From Pohlia nutans (Eukaryota; Streptophyta; Bryopsida; Bryales; Mniaceae), in assembly GCA_022496805.1 (NCBI GenBank), contig CM040088.1, forward strand, positions 19,127,001-19,191,000: a stretch of DNA of 64,000 nt. Direction: 5' to 3'. Shown piece after piece: positions 53,830 through 64,000 of this stretch. The translations under genes were made by a program, and so were the position numbers. The first letter of the stretch is position 1. Each line of letters starts with the position of its first letter. A model generated the notes under the pieces. It had not been told where the DNA came from. It was given only the letters and a program-made list of their open reading frames with translations, and did no database searches.

Positions 53830-56800
53830 TCAATCGCTTCTGAGCGACCTTGGAAGCATTTGGCCTTGAACAGGTAATCTCAAGGCTGAGGCGTATGAAT
53901 TTCCTTGAGAACAGTGGTCAAATATAACATCGTTGGAGTATCGATCGACCGCTTCACCAAGAGGGTTCACGCCATAATTGGGGTGGTTCTGCACCTGATC
54001 CTTTGATATTCTTGGTTCGGCAGTAGTGTAGTTTACCGTAGCATGCACGGACGCTTGCTGCTTCGTACACAGCAAACATTGAAGCAATACAATGGCTGCG
54101 TGCTTGCTGCTGTTAGCTTCGCTGTCAACATTCTCGCAGGCTCTCTGTCAAGGTGAAAATGATAAAATCTTTCAGTACCAAACTTCTTCTACCAAGTAAA
54201 GAATATCCCTGCTAATGAGCGTCAAGGAAGTGATACAACTTGAAGAATTAATATTACTCGGGTGCAGGAAGGACATCCAAATCTGCAGTCACATGTTTGT
54301 AGCACATTCAAGGCTCGTCTCCACGCATGCTCAACATCTTTGTATGCCTGCACAGGTAGAAAAAAATTCTAATTCACCAGAACCTAGTGTCAAATTGATC
54401 AGATCTAGACTCAATATAGACATGAACATAAGCAAAGGGCTCACGGAATGGATTGCAGGACCGATTGCCGTTTATTCGATATACTGCAGTATGGGAAAAA
54501 ACCAATGAAGAACCTGACCGTACCTGTTCTGCTAGGCCGATTCCCCCGCCATATGCATCATAAAAAAATACCTGGAAAATTCAACCAATGCTCATCAAGT
54601 ACACACCTGAAAAATCCCTGGAGCTTCTTATATCTTGTTACTAGCGGTTGATAGTATAGAGAGAAATATGGCTTCCCTGCTTGACAGATTTGTAAGACTT
54701 AAACAATAATATTCGTAAGCCGCAGCTAAGATGGTACCAATCAAACATAACTCAGGATCTAAAGCAACGTACTTGATGAAGTCTTGACGAATTTCAGCAT
54801 GACCATAAAATTAGTACCTCAGGCTGTTCAGTTTGCTCGTGAGCCGAAGTTTCCAGCGCAAAAATGTCAGTACTACCTGGAATGGAGAATATTGTTTTAG
54901 GATCGATAACTTGTATTTTCCTTTAAATTTTTAACTGATGCGCACAATAGACATTCTGATAGAAGACCCATATAACACGACGTTTCTGGAAGAGATACTG
55001 AAGCATCTAAGGACTTTAATAAACTAGAAAATCACATAACGTTCCCTAATAACAGAATTAGGATCATGTCACAAAAATGTGAAACACATCATATCTCGGT
55101 TAACTTGCGTACTCATGGTCATAGCAGCGAGAAGAGGAAGAACTACACGCTTCAGAACAAGTAGAGCCTCATACGCCATATGCTTCAGCTTTTGCATCAC
55201 CTCTGCTGGGTAATCCCACCACTGCAGTAGAACATCATTGCAAACATCAGAAAATGTTTTTGGCAGTGTTGATATATATTTACTTGGACATTTCCTCAAA
55301 ATATGATGGAATGCATGAGAAAATCAAACTTACAGAACTCGACACATATAACTCTGTTCAACGGGAAACGGAAGTGATGTGCAGCTACTCCGGAGGACGA
55401 ATTTCATGATTTTAAACTAACTGGTTAAGCGTTGCCAAAAACATACCAGCCCAACAGTTCTTAAAACAGAGGGAGGGTAATTCAAAGCTACAGTGTCAAT
55501 CTGTTTGCGCTTAGTCACATCATACTCGGAGTATCCCATCACCTGCTCAATGATTTCAAGCTGGACAGACACCACCAAGGAAATTAATAAAGCTTTGGGC
55601 ATTGGAAGTATTTGTGACATTAGGTACAGATCATTCAACTGCGTACATCGGAGCAGCAATTACTCGAACATATATAGAAGCTCAGTCTTGGTAAATAGAC
55701 TAGATATTGGTGATTCAAAAGACTGAGTGACAGTGAGTACTTTTCCTAAATGAATACGCGTTCCCAAAGCGGCTCGAGAGGCTATCTTTTCCAAGATTTT
55801 CACTTTGGTTTTCACATTTGCCTCTGAGTAGACATTGTATCACAACATCAAAAATTAAAAGGGTGTTACTCAAAAATTCTTGAGTCATTCTTAGATTAAA
55901 CTAGAAAGCTTCATATAGCTTTCAAAGAATAAGAATCTTATTTTAAATGATAATTAACATCTCACGAGCAAAGGCATGAAAATACAGAAAAATACAGCAT
56001 ACCAGTCATGTGGTGTAGTTCGTACAACTCCCCGAAAGCTTTTCTCTTTTCAAAATCCAGGTACTTTATCTGAGAGCAAGCCAGAAAACAAATGCACATA
56101 CTTAACTTTAAAGACCCAATAAAAAACAAGCGCTATCAGAAACAAGCGCCAGCAGGTTCATTGCCGCATGACTGTTCATTTACCATCCATCTTTCTAGCC
56201 AAATTTGTGCAGTTAGGCCAAAATGAGAACGTCATAGAAGAGCATGTTTGAAAATGCCTAAAACTCAACCTTGATAGATACAATAGAATAAAGTGAGTTT
56301 TATTTCATAACACACCCTCAATTCCACAAGACGATTTCTTTACTAAAAGTCATTGAAACCAGATGTCCAATAAAACAGGAAGGGTACAAATTGAACAACT
56401 CACTCTATAGGTGTCACTTGCGTGACGGTAGATTGCTCCTTCATACAGAACTCTCAGGGCCATCTTTTCATCGACTTCTTCCACCATTTCATTGTTCCCT
56501 GTCAAGAGCTGTTTATCCAATTAAGATCTCTTTTAATTGTGGTCATTAAAAAAGGGTAAGACACTTGTAAGCTCTTTATCAAATTCAACCAGAGAGTTTT
56601 GTCGACTTGATAGTACCTGAAAATTATTTCCAAATATTCCTCGTATTGCAATTTCACTCGCTGGACTGTCATCGTACCGATATCCGTATAAACTGTTCAC
56701 TGTTGGACCTGTCCTGTGCTGGAGAATTCCTTCAAAAAGAAGTTCGTCTCTTACCTTCTTGTAGTTCTCCCCAAAGTACTGCACATCATCCTCTGAGGCC

Positions 56801-59800
56801 AATTCAATCATGAATATTCAAGAGACATTGCAAACAACATTCAATTTACAAAAAATCGACTGTGTGAGTCTCTGTCCCTGCTCTAAACATACCACAGAGG
56901 GGAATCTCGTTGGCGGCACAACGAAGGTGCAAGCGCAGTATGTAAGGATTAGTAGGATTGCAGACCACCTGCTCCACATCTCTGCTAAAGAGCTGCCAAT
57001 CACGAAAAAAATCGTAATTGAAATATGCCGGATGGACGCCGACAACAGTATCTGAATGAAGCTCAATCTGTGTACACATTGGTAGAGGTCGAACTTCAAG
57101 ACTTTAAGTCGTGAATTCCTACTTTGGAAAGCCGAAACATATGTGAGAAATAGATCTAAATGGCAGGTTGAAGTGCAAGAAAACGGACCTTTTGAGGATT
57201 CTTCATATAGAAGACATCAAGTTCTCTCCCTCGGCCTACTATTACTGCCAAGGACGCTCCTTGCCTTCTACCGGCACGACCTGCCTATGAGCACTATACT
57301 GGTTAAAAACTTGGATTATCAAATTGAGGCTAACGAAAGACGCTGGGCAAAGCACTGATCAAAGCGAGTGGTTAAGTTCACCGTTGACATATACGTTAAT
57401 TTCATTTGGAATTTGTAATCTGAGTAAAACAACTCTACAATGCCGACTAGCATCAAATGAATCCTACTGTAACGAAGACCTATCATGTACATGACTTGGA
57501 GATTTAATTCCAGCAAACCAACATTCTGTGATAAGTTCCGACCTGTTGCCACAGACTGCACATGCTATCTGGCAATCCCACATGAACAGTCGCATCCAAA
57601 TTCCCCACCTACACACACAGAAGTTTATTTAGCTCTTAGGTATGCTCAATTCCTCCTGGTCAACAAAAGTAAAGGTGCAACTTGTTGATTGACCTTGGTG
57701 TTCAAATTGTCAAATTTATAAACTATGGAATTCCCCGAACTTCTTGTCAGTTCAATACAGATCAAATCTGTTATTCAGCATTCCCTCAAAATCTATCAAA
57801 TGAATGGCAGGGTTTGCAGCTCACATCAATGCCTAGTTCCAGTGCGTTGGTCGTCACAAGGGCTCGTAATTGACCATCTTGCAAACGCTGCATCATGCAA
57901 CCAACCAAAATCATGAGACAAAAACATTTGCAAGTGAAACCATTGAGAACTATGATTGAATCAGTGGACACACTCATGTGGCCAACTGGCAAGAAAAATG
58001 AATAAGTCATCTAGATACGAATTTTTAAAAACCTTTTCCAATGATATTCTTTCCGCTTGTGTGTATCCTGCCCTGTAACTGTCCACTTTACTCACAAGAT
58101 CAAATCGCTTCTGCAAAATCAGAATCTGACTCGTGAATAATGGTTGCTCCTTATATGAAAACTTGTACGAAATATTTTAGATTTATCAGCAAGTCAAATC
58201 TGCAGTTTTGAGGAGGAAAAAACATTATTTTGAGACAAAGTTGCAGAATACGGTAGATGGGATTGGGCTTACCTTTTTGGCAAGTTTCTGACGAACCATC
58301 TTGCAAACAATTTCGGAAGATTTGCGATCTTCCACAAAGACCAATATTTGAAGGTCTTCTATCATCAATGCCACCTGATTACAGTACAAACAGATACAAG
58401 AACCTCTAAGTCAACATATTTAACTGCTCTGGTACCCATGGCAATGTCGGCTTTTCTGATATGCTGGCAAATTATCATACAGATTTTAACTGCATACCAC
58501 AATCTTGGCAGAATCTTTGTAATGACTGCGCTGGCTCCCATTCTTTGTCTCTGGTGGCAACCAGCACATGACATGCTTTTCGCCAGCGGGTGCACCAGAC
58601 CCATATATCACTTCCATGTCGATTGTGGTTAACTTCTTCACGTGATCCTGCAGATATGGAGAGAGGAAAACTTCAGGATTGTGAACCCTTGAGTATTTGG
58701 GCCAATCAACGGGACGTATAAGCGTCAATTGTTGCTTGTTAATAGCACTACTGTAAGCCTTTTAATTTTCCTGAAAATTTGTCCCTGATTTCAATTGAGA
58801 TGTGCAAGGAACGACTTGCCTGAATCAACTGTGCGGTCCATAGGAAAAGTAAAAATTAAGTAGTATTGAGCTCAATCCTACTTTAAAAAAAAGTATAATG
58901 GCCTGTACATACAGGAATTCGTGAATACTAAACAGATATGCACATGATACCAATTCCGCGGATTACCTTTGGATTGGTCATTGTGGCTGAACAACAGATA
59001 AACATGGGCTCTGAATCATAATAGCGAGAAATCCTCAAAAGTCGGCGCAATACGCAGCCCTGGTAGCGTAACACAGTAAGAAAATTAGATCACGAAACCT
59101 CTGCAGTATGTACCCACATGTATGAGCAAATCCTTACTGCATATTAAAAATAAATAAAGAAACTGAGCAAAGATCAATAATAAGCCAGAAAAGGAAAAAT
59201 GATTCGTGTTACTTGTAGTGAACATCACAAATCATATGGGAGAAAGAAGATAGGATGGTGGCTCACAACATGGCTTCCGAATATGCCTCTATACGAATGA
59301 ATCTCGTCAACAACTACAAACCTCAAATCCGAGAAGAAATTTTTCCATAGCTGTAACACTGACAACACATCAGTACCATATGCATCAAACTACCTGCCAC
59401 TAGACTCGAACTTCAGAATCTTAGCGCGTCTGAAATTAGATGCACAAAATTAACAACTAAGGGCGCATAGGCTGCTCAAGCACGTGAGAAATTGGCAGTT
59501 CTATAATCAAAACATACGCAAATGGGAACGTATTAGCAGTACTCCTGAATCCTCAAGACATCTGCAAAACTCTAATGTACATACATAATTATTGCAGAGA
59601 AATTTCTCTGCAATAATTAAAACCAAAGCATTGCAGAGAAATAGGCATCAGCTCTCAAATAATAGTTCTATCTAGCGAGTCTGAGTCCGACTGGAACACA
59701 TACAATCTAAACTGAAGTGTGTTTATATGTTTAGGCTTACCTTGTGGTTTGGAAGAATACCTACGTGAAGCATATCCGGAGTAGTTAGAACAATCTGCAG

Positions 59801-62380
59801 AAGAACACAATTGAAATGTCTGTGAAGTCACTGATTCACTGTCGAAATCTTTACCCGAATCTTTCGCAACATCGTTCCCCAACCATAGAGCTCAAAGCAA
59901 CCGGAACGAACGATCAGCAGTCGCTAAGGGAATAGAGAAGCAACGTACCTTGGCAGTCCCTCGTATGAGTGACCTTTTATCCGTTTCAGTATCTCCATCA
60001 TAGCTGCCATAAATACAACAAAATCTTCTGCAGTTATGATGCGGGCCTTAGATACAATACGAGCGAATCTTGTGCCACTTCAGGCCGTTCAAATTTAACG
60101 CAGAATCTCCAGTCTGTAATCACCACACGATGCCCCGCAGATTGCCGAAGGTAATTCGAGCACGAAGCATAAAATTTTCAGTGTCATGCAAATTTGAGCT
60201 CAATCAAAGTCGATCTGAAATCGTGCTTCAACACGAGCTTACCAATAACAATGAGAACCTTTCTTAACCTCCGCCACCAAGCCAGCTGTCCCACGAGAGC
60301 CTAAGTCAGCTTAGTAAGAAACATTTTTTGATTAGAAAAAAAGGTTTACGCTCATGTAATATACGGTATCACAAAGTGGACTTAGAATACTTAAAGCCCA
60401 AACGTCAACCAACCGGAGAGGCCAGGTTTCCTCAATAACCGACATACATAAGACTTTTAGTTGATCACGTGCCAAGGCCTGCATACAGACGTGAACACTT
60501 CAGTTGCTGTCCAAAGTGACGAAATATGCAACATAAGATGTTTTCCCAAGTGGATTTGCAATAGTAAAGATTTCTGTAACAAAGAGCTTGCGAGTTTAGG
60601 ATAATTCATATGAACAATTTAGTACCAGTACCTTAGAGGGGAAGATGAAGAGAGCTCTTGAATTGGAATTCTTTATCAAAGAACTGAGCACCTGCCAAAC
60701 AAGCATACAAAATTTCAGCCTCTGAAGACAACATTCTTGTAGGACCTCCAGCACCACCTGTGTTCCTAGAAATTAATGTAATTAACACTGAACAAGAGGC
60801 AGAGGGATTTCAAGCTCGAGACACACAGGTACGATGTATGTCAAGCTTTTGCCTGAAGCTGTAGGAGTTGCTGCAACTATGCTGGACCCCTTGAATACTA
60901 ATTCCATCGCTTTAACTTGGTGCGTGTAAAATCTCTTAACTCCTCTATTATCAAAGAACACGATTATTTTTTAGTATTGCACGTCCTGAGTACGGCCTCT
61001 AAACATGGTAATCATTGCAAAATGGGGCTGCTGTAGCGTGACCCTACCAAATATTGTAATCGTTACCTTTCATGAAGTGCCTTCATAAGCTTCTCCTCAA
61101 GCTTGAAGTGGTAGTTGGTATAAGCAGGAGGTCTACACAATTTACCCACCTATCAATAATTATTTCTAAGATTGACAATAAATTATATGACAATGTATCG
61201 CAGCGAAAACATTGAGAATACAAAGACGTGAAACTGGAAGCTGCACTACCTAGCTGGGATTCTCTCAACGTGCAGTATTTGCCCCTTGGACGCAACAGCT
61301 TGAAGTGCATCTAAAGCAGCAGGAATATTAGTTATTGTTGTTGATGACTGCGTGGGTTTCCTATTTGCAAATGCTGCAAACTCCTCATCCCAGATTTCCC
61401 CCTTGCAAATAGCATCGTGATCGTAAGCTGCACCCCTGCTCTCACTTATCTCCGTCTTGTTTCTGAAAGCCCTCCCAAAAGCCTTCTCAGGGGACGATTT
61501 TGAGATTCTGTATTCATTCGACGGCCTCCATGCTTCCCGAGTAGATGTCTCAGTGCTCAAAGTATTAAGACAACCTTCTCTAACGTGTCTATCATTGAAC
61601 TTCGTCCCTCTAGAGGCTGAATCATCTATCTCAATCCTAGGAATGTAGGTGGACACCTGCAAAAACCCGAAGCCACCAACAGATTTTAGTCCTCGAATCA
61701 GAGCCCCACTGCAAGCGACTCTTCCTGCTGCTAACACTCCCGCAGACCCTGCAACGAAGAAGCACCGCCTCGGATTGGAAATGCGACCTAGAGTAGCCCC
61801 CGTCAAACACACATTCCATTCCGCGCCTCATACTGCACAAGCGAAGTGTACAGGCCGACAAGTTTACCGACTGCCTGCCCAATATCAAATCGCTGTCGCT
61901 TATTCCACCGGGGCCTTGTCTCCCCTGCTGCTGCTGCTGCTTCTGATTCTCTGCAGCCAGCTTGCAGCACATCTGAATGCCGTCTATCGTCTTGATCGGC
62001 TCCTGCAGCGCCCTCTTCGCAGCGTCCACCGTCTTGAATATTATCAAAGCGAACCCCCACGACCGCCCAGTGAAATTATCGAATCCTAACGGAACCTCCT
62101 CAATCTCTCCGTAACCTGCGAACAATGCCAAAAGCCTGTCGGCGGAAAGGTCCAGCGGCACGTTGTCCACGAAGATCTCCCTCTGCGACACCTCCTGATT
62201 GAAATTGGTTTGCAACGCCCCGGTTGATGCCAACTGACAAACTGCTCCTCCACTCCGAATGCCCGTACGATTCCACATACAGTCATTTTCTCTATCTATC
62301 GCCTCTACACATCGGGCGGCCACTTGGGCCTCTGCCAATGTAGTAGGACCCTCCTCCCACTTTCTCTTCTTCTGGTCCAT
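53830..62380 (-). CDS. HRQ1: HRQ1-type RecQ-family helicase with DUF1998 zinc region and an N-terminal RRM
   Basis: Phase-consistent exons run from the ATG at 62380: 62380-61868 (RRM: IFVDNVPLDL, GRSWGFALIIF), 61656-61250, 61132-61067, 60944-60827 (Walker A TPTASGKSLTY), 60691-60632, 60478-60448, 60300-60243, 60003-59949 (YDGDT), 59794-59741 (TTPDMLH), 59350-59267 (VVVDEIHSYRG, the DEAH box with Ile), 59059-58967 (CCSATMTNPK), 58647-58498, 58374-58273, 58110-58033, 57887-57825 (TTNALELGID), 57608-57543, 57284-57189 (AGRAGRR), 57067-56893 and 56792-56617. Later exons are less certain: about 56500-56403, 56069-56003, 55826-55739, 55559-55440, 55225-55100, 54880-54820, 54575-54525 (YDAYGGGIGLAE), 54350-54256 (CDCRFGCPSC) and 54144-53830. 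About 1150 residues. HRQ1 proteins are 3'-5' helicases in DNA crosslink repair. Confidence 0.88.
59586..59619. repeat. 34-bp perfect palindrome in a helicase intron
   Basis: TAATTATTGCAGAGAAA followed directly by its exact inverse, no loop. It lies in the intron between 59741 and 59350; a further half copy (ttgcagagaaat) is at about 59631. Confidence 0.9.
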
Positions 62381-63410
62381 GCTTATTCGAGTGAACTCCT
62401 GCCCTCCTGATGGAAACAAGTGACAAGCCAAGAACACGCTTCAATAGTGAAACTTGGAAAATGTCGTCACAGAATCTCTAAACGACCGTAACTTAGCGCC
62501 TGCCCAGCCCCGCACTGCACTTCCCACGAGCCCCAAGGGGGTCCAAAACCTTGCAGACCTTTGATGTGCAAAAAATCGTCATGGGAACGACGGAGGCAGT
62601 GCAGGCCAGGGACATCGAGTAAGACACGGAACTAAGAAAAAGACGTGACACAACTGCACCAATCGTGGGACTACAGAGTGCCATCGAATTGCGAATGCTA
62701 ACGGTCTGCTGACATTTCAAAGCAGTAGAAAATGATCCGCTCGCCAAATTCGACTTGCCGTTCACGGTTCAGGCGAATCTATGCTAAGCTGGACCCGATT
62801 CAGTCCCACTACGAATTTCCATCCTAAGTCCGCACTGACAGCCTACATCCTGCTCCTAACCTCCAACGTGCAGGCCGCCAGCTGCCGCCCTTTCCCTTCC
62901 ATGCGGGAAGTTAGCTTCCTCCCGGCGTCGGCAGGGAAACCGGTTACGGTGCGAGCGATTCATCGGCGACGCAAGCAACTAAACAAAGCAAATTGGAGCA
63001 ACTGAAGAGTAAACCACGCAAGCGTCTACTCCTGCTGACGAGGCAGGCAGGCGGGGAAGCTTACGTCGACGTACAGGCCCGCTCATGTCCTCGACCCGAA
63101 CGAATACACGACAGCAGGCTGAACTTGGGAAGGCAATTGCACCTGAGAGGAGAGTTAACGAAAAGAGAGCATACCGGACGTTACAGCAGCAGCCTTCCGC
63201 GTAACCGCAAGAGAGGGTCTCGGCAATTTAGGGCATGGCAATAATTTGTAAGGACCAGCCCGGGGACCAGTCAAATGACGAGATGCATTTGATATTGGAG
63301 TATTGCATAACTCATTAGTTGTCTTCTGCTTCCCAGTTCTAAGGTGCTGCACCGAGAAGTACTCACCAGCTTTCATGGATTGCACGCGCCTTGCCTAAAA
63401 CCAAACAAAC
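62381..63410 (-). other. Helicase promoter/5' region, GC-richer; possible extra exon near 63.38 kb
   Basis: Composition is less AT-rich than the flanks. On the minus strand TTTTAG|GCAAGG (about 63396) and AAAGCTG|GTGAGT (about 63367) could bound a short exon, perhaps a 5' UTR exon, but nothing identifies it. The open frames here resemble no family I know. Confidence 0.3.
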
Positions 63411-63908
63411 AAAGGTAACATGATCCTAATATCCTTCTCGAAAGCCTATTGCGACAGATTGGCATACATATAGATCGATTGTACTGAAGTTAAATGCAAA
63501 AACAGAACCTCATGATGAATGCACTTCAAGCCTGTAAGGTACTTCCTTCAAGCCTGTAAGGTGACCTTTAGGGGTTAAAATCGACCTCAGACTCTCATCA
63601 AGCTACCTCTCATAGACTTACATAAATGTTTTGATTGTGTATATCTTATGTAGTCAATATTTAGTTTTAGTGTTGATTTTGGATTTGAATATAGGAGTTG
63701 ATTTTCTTGTATCATGGATGATTATGAGTGCACATACCTTACACTACATTCTATGAGCCACCATATTTACAAGAAGTCACAAGAACCAAAGAATATTGGA
63801 ATACAAATGGATGAAAATTTATTGTAAGGAATCATTAAAGAAAAAAGGGCCTCGAATTGGTCCTTCCAAGGATTAGTTGCTATTTTTTACATCAAAACAA
63901 TCTATACA
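63411..63908. other. AT-rich intergenic DNA
   Basis: Contains a short direct duplication (ttcaagcctgtaaggt, about 63526 and 63548). No gene seen. Confidence 0.4.
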
Positions 63909-64000
63909 TTAAGAACACCCAATTCCCTATTTTTGCACTTGGCCAAGTGCAATCATTCATGAGCAAATTTGGCTCAAAAAAAATTTGTCTAAAAAGTTCT
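63909..64000 (+). mobile_element. Second foldback element, left end only (runs off the window)
   Basis: After TTAA the sequence AACACCCAATTCCCTATTTT...GCACTTGGCCAAGTGC matches the ends of the element at 19513-20751, including the inner atgagcaaatttggc and aaaaaatttgt words of its right arm. Confidence 0.85.

Noticed and set aside
61637..62437. RRM protein as a separate 247-residue gene ending at 61637
   Set aside because: The tail after the RRM reads like translated intron, and a phase-matched GT-AG splice joins the RRM exon to the helicase, which lacks its own ATG. Kept as a fusion, to be tested.
62493..62765. 90-codon minus-strand frame upstream of the helicase
   Set aside because: Ser/Leu/Cys-rich with no recognisable domain and no splice link to the gene; probably 5' flanking sequence.
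63155..63385. 76-codon minus-strand frame (MQSMKAGEYFSVQHL...)
   Set aside because: A donor-like GTGAGT lies within its first codons and nothing supports it as protein; at most part of a short 5' exon.

Overview
The window is nuclear DNA of a land plant. The evidence is spliced genes with GT-AG introns, plant-type proteins (a SAC9 phosphoinositide phosphatase with a WW domain inside the SAC region, a plant-type S23 ribosomal protein, a CTF7/ESCO cohesin acetyltransferase), and Ty1/copia, PIF/Harbinger and Stowaway-like transposons. Introns are mostly about 80-250 bp, and the proteins diverge from angiosperm relatives as I recall them. This would suit a bryophyte, lycophyte or fern, but I cannot name the species.

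Layout. 1-3.9 kb: a Ty1/copia element on the minus strand, entering from the left edge, with an apparently open gag-integrase-RT frame. 6.8-12.05 kb: an almost complete PIF/Harbinger element with terminal inverted repeats (TIRs), TTA target duplications, a decayed transposase (+), a Myb/SANT partner gene (-), and a cluster of GCTTTAAGC-like palindromes between them. 13.8-19.0 kb: arrays of a 24-bp near-palindrome, including a satellite of about 57-bp period with 228-bp higher-order repeats, split by a 906-bp element with TA duplications. 19.5-20.75 kb: a long foldback element; a second copy begins at 63.9 kb and runs off the window. 20.9-22.2 kb: LTR-like dispersed repeats.

Genes. BAP31-like ER protein (+, 22.9-23.95 kb, 3 exons, 258 aa) converges on ribosomal protein S23/uS12 (-, 24.9-25.7 kb, 3 exons, 142 aa). 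After a repeat-rich 8-kb stretch with several MITEs comes ESCO/CTF7 (+, 34.9-37.3 kb, 375 aa) with E2F-like promoter sites and a Stowaway MITE in its last intron. SAC9 (-, 40.7-49.5 kb plus an upstream 5' exon) has about 1.6k residues. An HRQ1/DUF1998 RecQ-family helicase (-, 53.8-62.4 kb) follows; its first exon encodes an RNA-recognition motif.

These are independent housekeeping genes (ER export, translation, sister-chromatid cohesion, phosphoinositide turnover, DNA repair) embedded in repeats, not an operon-like system. The most unusual items are the predicted RRM-HRQ1 fusion, the palindromic satellite with its nested transposon, and the Harbinger element with its internal palindrome cluster. 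Exon coordinates were worked out by hand from splice consensus, reading-frame phase and family similarity. No search or alignment was run.
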